64,000 nt of DNA from Thalassovita gelatinovora. Its GTDB lineage: Bacteria > Pseudomonadota > Alphaproteobacteria > Rhodobacterales > Rhodobacteraceae. Positions 54,579 through 63,127 of this stretch are shown piece after piece. The notes under the pieces are model-generated. The model worked only from the letters and a program-made list of their open reading frames with translations. It did not search any database and had not been told where the DNA came from. How positions within the stretch are numbered: position 1 is the stretch's first letter; every line of letters starts with the position of its first letter. The stretch lies in the NCBI RefSeq assembly GCF_001458355.1, contig NZ_CYSA01000028.1:1-64000 (forward strand). The letters are read 5' to 3'. Position numbers and translations under genes: made by a program.

Positions 54579-55325
54579 CTAGCGCACTGCTTCGATCGGC
54601 CCTTCGGCGCGGCCGTGGATGAACTGATCGAGGTAAGGATCGCCCGAATTGTCCATCTCAGACACCGGACCGGTCCATTTGATCACTCCGTCATGCAGCA
54701 TCGCCACGTTATCGGCAATCGCCCGGACGCTGGACATATCATGGGTGATGGTCATCGCCGTCGCGCCCATTTCCACCACGATTTCACGGATCAAATCGTT
54801 GATCACCCCGGCCATGATCGGGTCCAGCCCGGTGGTCGGTTCGTCGAAGAAAATGATTTCTGGCGCGGCGGCAATGGCCCGGGCCAGACCGACCCGTTTT
54901 TGCATCCCGCCCGACAGTTCCGACGGGTAAAGATCCGCCACGTCCGGTTTCAGCCCGACCCGGCGCAATTTCTCGATGGCGATCTCGCGTGCTTCGGCCT
55001 TGGGCCGTTTCAGCGATCCGCGCAGCAACCGGAAGGCGACGTTCTGCCAGACCGGCAGGGAATCGAACAGCGCCCCGCCTTGAAACAACATCCCGAACCG
55101 CGCCAGAAACGCATCGCGATCCCCTTTCCTCGTGTCTTTTCCATCCAGCGTGATCGCGCCGCTATCGGGGGTAATCAGCCCCAGAACGCATTTCAGCGCC
55201 ACCGATTTACCGGTGCCGGACCCGCCGATGATCACCATCGAGGTCGCGGTCGGGATCGACAGGGTCACCCCTTGCAGAACCTTCTTGGGGCCAAAGGATT
55301 TATGGACGTCGGTAAGTTCGATCAT
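54579..55325 (-). CDS. mlaF: Lipid-transport ABC ATPase MlaF
   Basis: A 248-residue ATPase. It begins [20 protein letters not shown]; Walker A is IIGGSGTGKSVALKCVLG, signature ELSGGMQKRVGLARAIA, Walker B IIFFDEPTTGLDP. With MlaE it powers movement of phospholipids between the membranes. The start overlaps the mlaE stop by four bases (ATGA). A longer open frame upstream is antisense-like reading through mlaE and is not used. MlaD, B and C are not in the window. Confidence 0.93.
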   Translation of the reverse strand: MIELTDVHKSFGPKKVLQGVTLSIPTATSMVIIGGSGTGKSVALKCVLGLITPDSGAITLDGKDTRKGDRDAFLARFGMLFQGGALFDSLPVWQNVAFRLLRGSLKRPKAEAREIAIEKLRRVGLKPDVADLYPSELSGGMQKRVGLARAIAAAPEIIFFDEPTTGLDPIMAGVINDLIREIVVEMGATAMTITHDMSSVRAIADNVAMLHDGVIKWTGPVSEMDNSGDPYLDQFIHGRAEGPIEAVR

Positions 55326-56104
55326 GCTGAAAAGAAAAGCTCCGTCAGGATATAATTGGCGGCAAAAATCAGTACCGAAGCCGCCACAACTGCGGATTTG
55401 GTTGCCCGGCCCACGCCTTGTGCGCCGCGTCCCGAATTCATCCCGTAATAGCACCCGATCAGCGCCACGATGAATCCGAATGCCGCGCCCTTGATGAGGC
55501 CGGACACCACATCGAACACTTCTAGGAAATCCATCGTGTTTTTCAGATAGGCGGCAGAGTTGAAATCCAGCCTCGAAATGCCGACCATATAGCCGCCCAT
55601 GATGCCGATCACGTCGCCAACACCGACCAGAACCGGCACTGCCAGCGTGGCGGCCAGAACCCTTGGCAGGGTCAGGTATTTCATCGGATTGGTCGACAAG
55701 GTCACCAGCGCGTCGATCTGTTCGGTTACCTTCATGGTGCCGATTTCTGCGGCGATCGAACTTGCCACGCGGGCTGCAACCATCAACCCGCCCAGCACCG
55801 GGCCCAATTCCCGCACCATGCCGATGGCGACGATCGACGGCACCACCGCTTCGGCGCTGAAACGTGCGCCGCCAGCATAGATCTGCAACGCCAAGGCCCC
55901 GCCGGTAAACAGCGTTGTCATTCCCACCACCGGCAGCGACAACCAACCGATATGCAGCAGCGCTTGCAGGAATTCGCGGCCGTAAAACGGTGGCCGGAAC
56001 AGGTGGCTGACAGTGTCCCCGGCAAACAGCGCGATCCGCCCCACCATCGCCAGGGCAGCTAGTACATTCGCGCCAAGCGCGGCCAGAGGCGCGGTCAGAG
56101 TCAT
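55322..56104 (-). CDS. mlaE: Lipid-transport ABC permease MlaE
   Basis: A 260-residue permease of the MlaE/YrbE type with five or six helices. [40 protein letters not shown] and [19 protein letters not shown] are the conserved segments. It overlaps alr by four bases and mlaF by four bases. It moves phospholipids with MlaF; direction in this organism is not shown. Confidence 0.93.
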   Translation of the reverse strand: MTLTAPLAALGANVLAALAMVGRIALFAGDTVSHLFRPPFYGREFLQALLHIGWLSLPVVGMTTLFTGGALALQIYAGGARFSAEAVVPSIVAIGMVRELGPVLGGLMVAARVASSIAAEIGTMKVTEQIDALVTLSTNPMKYLTLPRVLAATLAVPVLVGVGDVIGIMGGYMVGISRLDFNSAAYLKNTMDFLEVFDVVSGLIKGAAFGFIVALIGCYYGMNSGRGAQGVGRATKSAVVAASVLIFAANYILTELFFSA

Positions 56105-57144
56105 GAACTCACATAGCGGCGGTGATACCGCCCGCCCAATGCCGTCAGGATTTCATAACCGATGGTGCCGGCATTATTGGCCAGATCATCAACCGTCTGC
56201 TGCGCATTGAGCAATTCGAGTTCATCCGGGTCTTCGCTCAGCTCGGTAATGTCGATGGTGATCAGATCCATGGAAATACGCCCCACCAGCGGGCAAGGCA
56301 CACCGTTGGCGTAAACCTGTGTTCGGGGGGCCATGATCCGATGGAGGCCATCAGCATACCCGGCCGAAACCGTGGCGATGCGGCTGGGTCGCGCGGCGGT
56401 CCAGGTGTTGCCGTACCCGACGGTTTCGCCGGGGGCCACGTCACGAATTTGAATCACGGGCAGGCTGAGATAGGCCACGGGTTGCGCGTCGCTGAAAGGA
56501 AAACCACCATACAGCCCGATGCCCGGACGGGTGACGTCGAAATGATATTCCGGTCCCAGCAGAATACCGCCGGTGGCGGATAGCGACCGGGGGATATCAC
56601 AGCCTTGGGTGAGGTCGTTAAAAACCTGCAATTGCTGGGCATTCATCGGGTGTTCCGGTTCATCGGCGCAGGCCAGATGGGACATGATCAATTGAATGTT
56701 CTGACCCAGTGCGATGTCGCGCAGCGCTGCCCATTCCGCCGGTTCCATCCCCAGCCGGTTCATTCCGGTATCAAGCTGCACCCCGAAACCATGCCCCGGT
56801 AACGCTTCGACATGGCGCAGCATCTGATCGATGGAATTCAGCATCGGGGTCAATTGCAAATCGTGAATCATGTCGGTGTCACCGCGACCGTGGCCGGAAA
56901 AGACGTAAATTTCCGGTCCGGGGCCAAGCGCCTGACGGATCGCGGCGGCTTCTTCTGCCACCGCAACACAGAATTTTCGTGCCCCGGCCCGGGCCAAGGT
57001 CCGGGCCACACGGCCCGCATCCAATCCGTAGCCATTGGCTTTGACCACAGCCGAGGTTTCCACCCCGGCATCCGAAGCCGCATCAAGCGCTCGCCAGTTG
57101 CCTGCCAGCGCGTCGAGATCAATCGTCAGTGTTGAAGTTGTCAT
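56101..57144 (-). CDS. alr: Alanine racemase
   Basis: A 347-residue PLP enzyme that makes D-alanine for the cell wall. The PLP Lys is in [16 protein letters not shown]; the second catalytic residue Tyr lies in [24 protein letters not shown] is also typical. The ATG at 57144 is the conserved start. It is the first gene of the alr-mlaE-mlaF operon and follows dnaB by 173 bases. Confidence 0.94.
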   Translation of the reverse strand: MTTSTLTIDLDALAGNWRALDAASDAGVETSAVVKANGYGLDAGRVARTLARAGARKFCVAVAEEAAAIRQALGPGPEIYVFSGHGRGDTDMIHDLQLTPMLNSIDQMLRHVEALPGHGFGVQLDTGMNRLGMEPAEWAALRDIALGQNIQLIMSHLACADEPEHPMNAQQLQVFNDLTQGCDIPRSLSATGGILLGPEYHFDVTRPGIGLYGGFPFSDAQPVAYLSLPVIQIRDVAPGETVGYGNTWTAARPSRIATVSAGYADGLHRIMAPRTQVYANGVPCPLVGRISMDLITIDITELSEDPDELELLNAQQTVDDLANNAGTIGYEILTALGGRYHRRYVSS

Positions 57145-57196
57145 GGCACCGCTTTTTGACAGACGGGCGCAAATGGTCAAGCGCAAACGGAACGGG

Positions 57197-57224
57197 TTTC
57201 ATCTTGGTGAAAATACCCTGAGGG
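57197..57224 (-). repeat. Dispersed element, divergent copy 3 (possible dnaB terminator)
   Basis: On the minus strand CCCTCAGGG is followed by TATTTTCACCAAGATGAAA. The order, hairpin then TATTTT then a GATGAAA-like end, is that of the copies at 25406 and 59743. Here the orientation is with dnaB transcription, so the short hairpin with TATTTT may end the dnaB message. Confidence 0.4.
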
Positions 57225-57231
57225 TGAAAGC

Positions 57232-57255
57232 GGTCGAAATGCGTGCATTTCGACC
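57232..57255. repeat. Perfect 24-base palindrome
   Basis: GGTCGAAATGC (57232-57242), GT, GCATTTCGACC (57245-57255). It lies between dnaB and alr, 77 bases before the dnaB 3' end... on the alr side. With only a two-base centre it is more like a protein-binding operator than an RNA hairpin, though either is possible. Confidence 0.6.
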
Positions 57256-57317
57256 AAAGTGGGGGCAGCTTCGTCTTTGCCCCGTCTGCAGGCTAGGCGA
57301 AACTTGGCTTATGAAAA

Positions 57318-58808
57318 TCAGAACCCGTCATCCGACGACCCCTGCTGCCAGGATTTGACCAGGTTGCCAAACCGGGTGAACTGCGCTTCGAAGGACAGCT
57401 CGACCGTGCCGATGGGGCCGTGCCGCTGTTTGCCGACAATGACTTCGGCCTTGGCATAGAGGCGCTCCATCGCGGCCTTCCATTCTTCCATCTTTTCCAG
57501 TTCGTGTTCGCCGGGTTTTTCGCGTTCTTTGTAATATTCTTCGCGGAACACGAACATCACGACGTCGGCATCCTGTTCGATCGATCCCGATTCCCGCAAA
57601 TCCGAAAGCTGTGGTCGCTTGTCGTCGCGTTGTTCGACCTGACGCGACAACTGCGAAAGAGCGATGACCGGGATATTCAGCTCTTTTGCAATTGCTTTCA
57701 TCCCCATCGAAATCTCGCCGATTTCGTTCACCCGGTTGTCTGACATGCCGCGACAAAGCTGCAGATAGTCGATGATCAGCAGATCCAGACCGTGGGTCCG
57801 CTTCAACCGCCGCGCCCGCGCTGCCAGCTGCGAAATGGGCAGGGCGGGGGTGTCGTCGATGAACAGCGGACAGGCTTCGAGATCCTTGGCCGCCTGTACG
57901 AAGCGGCGGAATTCCTCTTCGGTCATGTCGCCCTGGCGAATCTTGTGCGACGAGATTTCCGACGCTTCCGCCAGAACCCGCCCAGCCAGCTGTTCGGCGC
58001 TCATTTCGAGAGAAAAGAACCCGACAACGCCACCATCAATCGCGCCTTCGGTGCCGTCATGGCGCTGGCCGCGTTTATAGGCCTTGGCCACGTTGAAGGC
58101 GATGTTGGTCGCAAGCGAGGTTTTCCCCATCGAAGGACGGCCCGCAAGGATCAAAAGGTCCGACGGGTGCAGCCCGCCCAATTGCTTGTCGAGATCGGCC
58201 AGACCGGTCGAAATCCCAGCCATACCTCCGCCACGCTGATAGGCTTCGTTGGTGACGTTTACCGCTTCTGTGACGGCCTTGAGGAAGGATTTGAACCCCG
58301 ACTCGGTCTGACCCTGCTCGGACAGCTGATAGAGTTGTTGCTCGGCCTCGACGATTTGTTCTTTCGGTTCGCTGGCCACATCGACGCGTGCCGCCTTGTC
58401 GGAAATGTCCCGGCCCAGCCGCATCAATTCGCGCCGGATCGCGAAATCGTAAATCATCTGGGCGTAATCGCGCACCGCGAAGGCGGAAATCGAAGCCCCG
58501 GCCAGACGCGCCAGATAGGCCGGTCCGCCCAGTTCCTTCAGCCCCTCGTCGTCTTCCAGGAACGCCTTCAGCGTGACCGGTGTGGCGAGGTTGTTCTTGG
58601 CGATCCGCGCTGCGGCCACTTCGTAGATCCGCTTGTGCACCGGTTCATAGAAATGTTCCGACGTGATGATCGAAGCAATCCGGTCATAGACGTCGTTATT
58701 GGTCAGGATCGCGCCCAGAAGCTGCTGCTCTGCCTCGATCGAATGCGGCATCGGATCGGCGCTGTCCGGCGCGTCCTGATCGGTTTTGATATTTGCGATT
58801 TCGTTCAT
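57318..58808 (-). CDS. dnaB: Replicative DNA helicase DnaB
   Basis: A 496-residue hexameric helicase. The N-terminal domain starts PHSIEAEQQLLGAILTNNDV, and the RecA-like domain has Walker A AGRPSMGKTSLATNIAFNVA, LFIDDTPALPISQLAARARR, LDLLIIDYLQL and ALSQLSRQVEQRDDKRPQLS. Length and motifs are complete. A cluster of TGTGGA hexamers lies in the upstream region. Confidence 0.97.
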   Translation of the reverse strand: MNEIANIKTDQDAPDSADPMPHSIEAEQQLLGAILTNNDVYDRIASIITSEHFYEPVHKRIYEVAAARIAKNNLATPVTLKAFLEDDEGLKELGGPAYLARLAGASISAFAVRDYAQMIYDFAIRRELMRLGRDISDKAARVDVASEPKEQIVEAEQQLYQLSEQGQTESGFKSFLKAVTEAVNVTNEAYQRGGGMAGISTGLADLDKQLGGLHPSDLLILAGRPSMGKTSLATNIAFNVAKAYKRGQRHDGTEGAIDGGVVGFFSLEMSAEQLAGRVLAEASEISSHKIRQGDMTEEEFRRFVQAAKDLEACPLFIDDTPALPISQLAARARRLKRTHGLDLLIIDYLQLCRGMSDNRVNEIGEISMGMKAIAKELNIPVIALSQLSRQVEQRDDKRPQLSDLRESGSIEQDADVVMFVFREEYYKEREKPGEHELEKMEEWKAAMERLYAKAEVIVGKQRHGPIGTVELSFEAQFTRFGNLVKSWQQGSSDDGF

Positions 58809-59020
58809 GTTTTTTACCGTTGCCCCGGTGGAACGAGGTTGTAGCCCATGCCCCGCGTAGCAGGCAAATTGTATAAGCTGTGGAACGCCTGTGGATATGT
58901 TTTAGAGCGTTCTGTGCCACTTCATATTGCCTGCGGTGTGGATGTGGGGACAATATCTAGTAGCAGGACATGCCGGATAAGGCAGGCCCTGCGATGTGGA
59001 TTTTCATAAAGACGCTGCGG
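58809..59020. promoter_or_regulatory. dnaB upstream region with four TGTGGA hexamers
   Basis: 212 bases between pyrE and dnaB. TGTGGA occurs at 58879, 58890, 58937 and 58995 (plus-strand starts). TGTGGATAT at 58890-58898 differs in one base from the DnaA box TGTGGATAA. Control of dnaB by DnaA is possible. No gene is seen. Confidence 0.45.
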
Positions 59021-59701
59021 TCAGCCCTTTTTTCGCGCCTCTTGCCAGGCGCGCGGGTCGTTCAGGAACGACTCGACCTCGGTCAGGGTTTCGGTATCGA
59101 AAGCGCCTTGTGCCTTGGCTTCGGCCAACACGTCCCACCACGTGCACAAGTGGTGCAGCTGCACGCCGTGATCGCCCAGCGTTTTGGTGGTTTCGGGGAA
59201 GATGTCATAGTAGAAAATGACCGCCGTATGGCCGCAGGTCGCGCCGGTTTCCCGGATCGCATCGACGAAGCTCAGTTTGGAGCCGCCATCGGTGGTCAGA
59301 TCCTCGACCAAAAGCACCCGCTCGCCTTCACGCATAGCGCCTTCGATCCGGGCGTTGCGACCATAGCCTTTGGGTTTTTTGCGCACATAGGTCATCGGCA
59401 GCGCCATCCGTTCGGCCACCAGTGCGGCAAACGGGATCCCGGCGGTTTCGCCGCCCGCGATATTGTCGAAGGCTTCAAACCCCGCGTCGCGCATCACCGT
59501 AACAGTCAGGAAATCCATCAAGGTCGAGCGGATACGTGGAAAGGAAATCAGCTTGCGGCAGTCGATATAGCTGGGCGAGGGCAGGCCCGAGGCCAGCGTG
59601 TAGGGTTCACGCGTGTTGAAATTCACCGCGCCGATTTCCAGCAGCATGCGGGCGGTCAGGCGGGCGATTTCTTCTTTCGGCGGGAAGGCGGTGGGGATCA
59701 T
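59021..59701 (-). CDS. pyrE: Orotate phosphoribosyltransferase
   Basis: A 226-residue enzyme that makes OMP from orotate and [44 protein letters not shown] and the PRPP loop [20 protein letters not shown] are visible. The ATG at 59701 opens [11 protein letters not shown]. It follows pyrC by 77 bases on the same strand, with a dispersed element between them. Confidence 0.95.
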   Translation of the reverse strand: MIPTAFPPKEEIARLTARMLLEIGAVNFNTREPYTLASGLPSPSYIDCRKLISFPRIRSTLMDFLTVTVMRDAGFEAFDNIAGGETAGIPFAALVAERMALPMTYVRKKPKGYGRNARIEGAMREGERVLLVEDLTTDGGSKLSFVDAIRETGATCGHTAVIFYYDIFPETTKTLGDHGVQLHHLCTWWDVLAEAKAQGAFDTETLTEVESFLNDPRAWQEARKKG

Positions 59702-59742
59702 CGGTTTTTCCTCGGACGTTGCGCCGGTAGCCGCTTCGGGAC

Positions 59743-59776
59743 GCCTCCGGCGGGAGTATTTTGGGAACGGTGAAAG
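59743..59776 (+). repeat. Dispersed element, copy 2
   Basis: GCCTCCGGCGGGAG, then TATTTTGGGAACGGTGAAAG. It is nearly identical to 25406-25440 and also lies right after the stop of a minus-strand gene (pyrC). The plus strand looks like a terminator, but both neighbours run on the minus strand. Confidence 0.6.
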
Positions 59777-59778
59777 GG

Positions 59779-60819
59779 TCAGGCGACCTTCCAGAAGACC
59801 GGGAAGCCCGGGTCGAACACGGTCACGGGGCCGTCGCCGGTCCGGATCTTGTCGGGAAAGGCGACCGGTTCGTCCTGCTTGGCAAGGGTGATCGTGTCGC
59901 TGTTTTCCGGCAGCCCGTAAAAGGCCGGCCCGTGTTTCGAGGCGAAGCCTTCGAGTCGGTCGAGCGCGCCGTCTTCTTCGAACACATGCGCCAGCAAGGG
60001 CATCGTGTTGGTGGCGGTGAAACACCCGGCACAACCGCAGGCGGTTTCCTTGTTGGCGTCCGTGTGCGGGGCGCTGTCGGTGCCAAGGAAGAAGCGACTG
60101 TCTCCGCTGGTGGCCGCAGCCCGCAACGCCAAGCGGTGGCTTTCGCGTTTGGCCACTGGCAGGCAATAGTAATGCGGCTTGATTCCGCCGACCAGGATAT
60201 GGTTGCGGTTGATGATCAGGTGATGGGTGGTGATGGTGGCACCAAGGTCCCGGTCGTTGGTGCGCACGTAATCGACGCCGTCCTTGGTGGTGATGTGTTC
60301 CATCACCACCCGCAGCCCCGGGGTGGCGCGGCGCACCGGGTCGAGAACCCGGTCGATGAACACCGCCTCGCGGTCGAAGATGTCGATGTCGCTGTCGGTC
60401 ACCTCACCATGGACGCAGAGCGTCAGCCCGATCTCGGCCATCCTTTCCAGCACGCCGCGCACCTTGTCGAAATCGCGCACGCCGCTGGCCGAATTGGTGG
60501 TGGCCCCGGCCGGGTAGAGCTTCACCGCCTTCACCAGCCCGCTGGCATGGGCGGCGGCGATGTCTTCGGGATCGGTGTTCTCGGTCAGGTAGAGCGTCAT
60601 CAGCGGTTCGAACGCCATGCCTTCGGGCAGGGCGGCCAGGATCCGGTCGCGATAGGCGGCGGCCTGCGCGCCGGTCACCACCGGCGGCACAAGGTTGGGC
60701 ATGATGATCGCGCGGGCGAAATCGCGGGCGGTTTCAGGCAAAACGGCCTGCAACATCGCGCCGTCGCGCAGATGCAGATGCCAGTCATCGGGGCGGGTCA
60801 GGGTGATCGAGGTGCTCAT
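59779..60819 (-). CDS. pyrC: Dihydroorotase (class II)
   Basis: A 346-residue zinc amidohydrolase. [16 protein letters not shown] gives the HxH pair, [11 protein letters not shown] the carboxylated Lys, VHGEVTD and [12 protein letters not shown] the next His ligands, and [15 protein letters not shown] the catalytic Asp. It closes the pyrimidine ring. It is cotranscribed with pyrE. Confidence 0.95.
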   Translation of the reverse strand: MSTSITLTRPDDWHLHLRDGAMLQAVLPETARDFARAIIMPNLVPPVVTGAQAAAYRDRILAALPEGMAFEPLMTLYLTENTDPEDIAAAHASGLVKAVKLYPAGATTNSASGVRDFDKVRGVLERMAEIGLTLCVHGEVTDSDIDIFDREAVFIDRVLDPVRRATPGLRVVMEHITTKDGVDYVRTNDRDLGATITTHHLIINRNHILVGGIKPHYYCLPVAKRESHRLALRAAATSGDSRFFLGTDSAPHTDANKETACGCAGCFTATNTMPLLAHVFEEDGALDRLEGFASKHGPAFYGLPENSDTITLAKQDEPVAFPDKIRTGDGPVTVFDPGFPVFWKVA

Positions 60820-60868
60820 ACCCCGCGATTACACAATCGCGGGGCCGCATTCCAGTGCTGAACGAAAA

Positions 60869-61828
60869 TCAATCGTGTTTTGGCGGGATCGCGATCTTGC
60901 CTTCGGCGGCGGCGATTTCCAGCGCGTCGAGTCGGCGCCTGATCCGAGGGGCATTCATGCGCTCCACCACATTGCGGCAAATCATCGTTGCCAACCAAGG
61001 CCGTTCTGCCACATCCATCCGTGCAATAAGCCCGCGCAGATAGGGTGGATGATCCCGCCGCGCGCGGTAAAGTTCGGCAAAAACCGTCTCGTCCAGCCGG
61101 TTTTCACCTGCGGCCTGTAGGATCGGAAACAGAATATCCATCGTGATCAGGTCCGATTGTAGCGCGTCGCCCATATTGGCCATGCGCAGCTTGGTCACAT
61201 TGGGCCGGGTAAACAGCGCCGCATGCATCGCATCGAGATCTTCGCGCGGATCGTAAATGACAAAACCGCGCGCGGCGGCATCCAGCATATCGGGGGCATA
61301 ACCGAACCGGTCGGTGAAACTGGTGCGGCGCATCTCAACGAACCGTTCGTCCCATTCGGTCACTCGCGGGTCAAGCGTCGCCTGTGGCTGCACCGCCACT
61401 ACGGTCGCCCCGGGGGCGGCAACGGAAAAGGCAGACGCGGCATAGCCACAAGGGCCAGCACCGTAGAAGATCACATGTTCGAAATCTTCAAAAAATCCGT
61501 CATCGATCAACCGGTCGAAAAAGCCATAAACATGGCCGTCGCGAAACCAGGTGTCGCCGTCCGAAATCACTCCCAGATGCGACCAGCCAAGCGCGCGGGC
61601 GAAATCCCAGCCCATCGGTTGCGCCGTATCCGACAGCACCTGAATGCCCTGAATTGATTCGAACGTGACCAGCAGAATGGGTTTTTCATCAACAAAACCG
61701 GCGATATGTCGGTCGCCCAAGGGCTGACAGAACCCGGTTTCATTGGTGATTTCGTCAAATTTTTCCAACCAGGCCGTTTTTTTCAGGCCATTGAGCGGCG
61801 TATCCAACGGGTTCGGCGCATCCAGCAT
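60869..61828 (-). CDS. Conserved roseobacter protein with an esterase-like fold but no serine nucleophile
   Basis: A 319-residue protein. VIFYGAGPCGYAASAFSVAA is laid out like the nucleophile elbow of alpha/beta hydrolases (GSSMGGYAA), but the serine position is Gly. ATVVAVQPQATLDPRVTEW follows as the next strand, as in that fold. The N-terminal LVTFESIQGI is also of this type. Relatives are sometimes labelled PAPS reductase, but no PAPS-reductase motif is seen. It stands upstream of pyrC and downstream of two glycosyltransferase genes, all on the minus strand. Binding of a glycan or other non-catalytic role is inferred only. Confidence 0.55.
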   Translation of the reverse strand: MLDAPNPLDTPLNGLKKTAWLEKFDEITNETGFCQPLGDRHIAGFVDEKPILLVTFESIQGIQVLSDTAQPMGWDFARALGWSHLGVISDGDTWFRDGHVYGFFDRLIDDGFFEDFEHVIFYGAGPCGYAASAFSVAAPGATVVAVQPQATLDPRVTEWDERFVEMRRTSFTDRFGYAPDMLDAAARGFVIYDPREDLDAMHAALFTRPNVTKLRMANMGDALQSDLITMDILFPILQAAGENRLDETVFAELYRARRDHPPYLRGLIARMDVAERPWLATMICRNVVERMNAPRIRRRLDALEIAAAEGKIAIPPKHD

Positions 61829-62073
61829 CTACTCATTCCTCGATCTTATCCGCGTGGGGGCCCCGGGCGCGGTTTACTTGCATTGGAAGCTAGAGCCGCT
61901 TTGAGGCGAAATTGCGGAAAAACCGGGGGGGATTTCAGGCAGGATTCCGGCGCCTATCCGGCCCGCTCCACCGTTTCATCATGCCACAAATATTCCCGCC
62001 GGAGTCAATCCCGAGGCAGAGGCCAAAGGCCAGCGCCGAGACTGACCCGAGCGCCGTAAGGGGCACAGTTGGA
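61829..62073. other. Spacer
   Basis: 245 bases with no gene recognised. A GGGGGCCCCGGGCGC stretch at 61857 is GC-rich but not a clear stem-loop. Confidence 0.4.
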
Positions 62074-63123
62074 TCAGTCCCGCTTGGATTTGCGGCTCAG
62101 ATTGGCGTAATGGGTCAGAAACCGTGCGGCATCTTTGGGCAGAGGACGCGACGGCGGCACCGTCAGCAAACGTCCAAACAGAGCCCGGTAGGGTTCCAGA
62201 AGCATCAGGTCTTCGAACCGGGACTTGCGCCATGCGACTGCGGCTTCGTGCAACCGGGACAGATCCGGGTCTGATTTCAGTTCGGCCAGACTGGCCTGCA
62301 TCTGCTCGGAAAGGGCCAAAACCGAGCGATCCTCGTCACTGTTGAAATTCCGTTCCACCCAATAATCAACATCCAGCATGTGGTCGGAATGTACCGCCCG
62401 GCCGCGATCGGATTTAAGCACGTAGCTTTCCATCGTGCCCAGCGGATAGTGGTTCAACTGCGCCAACGCGTAATTAGACCGGCCATAGTTGGAAAAGATC
62501 CGCGTGGTGGCAAATTTATGATCCAGTTCACGGCCTTCACCGTCGAACCATCGCGCCTGCGCGACCTTGTCGGGATCGGGGTGGCGTGGTCTGTGTACGC
62601 CCAGCTTGCCGTAGGTGCCGTCATTGCGGTACAGCGTTTTGAACATCGCCGCGCGCCAGGGCCAGTGCATTTCAACCGGTGCGGCGCGGGTAAAGATTTC
62701 GGTTACTGGTCGATCCTCGAACCGGATCTGACCGGCATTGCCGAATAACCGCCAGGTCAATGGGATCGCCGTTGCCTCGGGCAGGGCCGTCAGCAAGTCG
62801 GGGATGGTATGGTTGCCGCTATGGATATTGACGAATTCGTCTACATCCAGTGTCATCAACCAATCCGCATCGGCCAGCGCGGGATGGGTTTCGGCCAGTT
62901 TATAGGCGGTGAACTGAATGCCACCCTTGCCGTAGGGGCCGTCATTGCGAACATGGGTCAGCACGCCCATCGCGTCCAGCCGATCCAACATCGCATCGCT
63001 GCCATCCTGGCAATCATTGGAAAAGACTAAGAAATCGGTGAACCCCGCCGCCTGGTGATGGGCCAGCCATTCCAGCAGGAAAGCACCTTCGTTGCGTTGG
63101 GTCAGGATGGCGAGTATTTTCAA
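62074..63123 (-). CDS. Glycosyltransferase family 2-like protein (TTG start)
   Basis: A 349-residue protein: MKILAILTQRNEGAFLLEWL, then FSNDCQDGSDAMLDRL, and the metal motif MTLDVDEFVNIHSG. Middle segments WRLFGNAGQ and LNHYPLGTMESYVLKSDRGR match the next gene, with which it is tandem. The start is TTG at 63123, four bases after the upstream gene; no ATG fits. The product likely transfers a sugar in surface glycan synthesis; the acceptor is unknown. Confidence 0.83.
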   Translation of the reverse strand: MKILAILTQRNEGAFLLEWLAHHQAAGFTDFLVFSNDCQDGSDAMLDRLDAMGVLTHVRNDGPYGKGGIQFTAYKLAETHPALADADWLMTLDVDEFVNIHSGNHTIPDLLTALPEATAIPLTWRLFGNAGQIRFEDRPVTEIFTRAAPVEMHWPWRAAMFKTLYRNDGTYGKLGVHRPRHPDPDKVAQARWFDGEGRELDHKFATTRIFSNYGRSNYALAQLNHYPLGTMESYVLKSDRGRAVHSDHMLDVDYWVERNFNSDEDRSVLALSEQMQASLAELKSDPDLSRLHEAAVAWRKSRFEDLMLLEPYRALFGRLLTVPPSRPLPKDAARFLTHYANLSRKSKRD

Positions 63124-63127
63124 AGCT

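Noticed and set aside
54579-55946. 455-codon version of MlaF
   Set aside because: The first 207 codons read through mlaE in another frame; the family start is at 55325.
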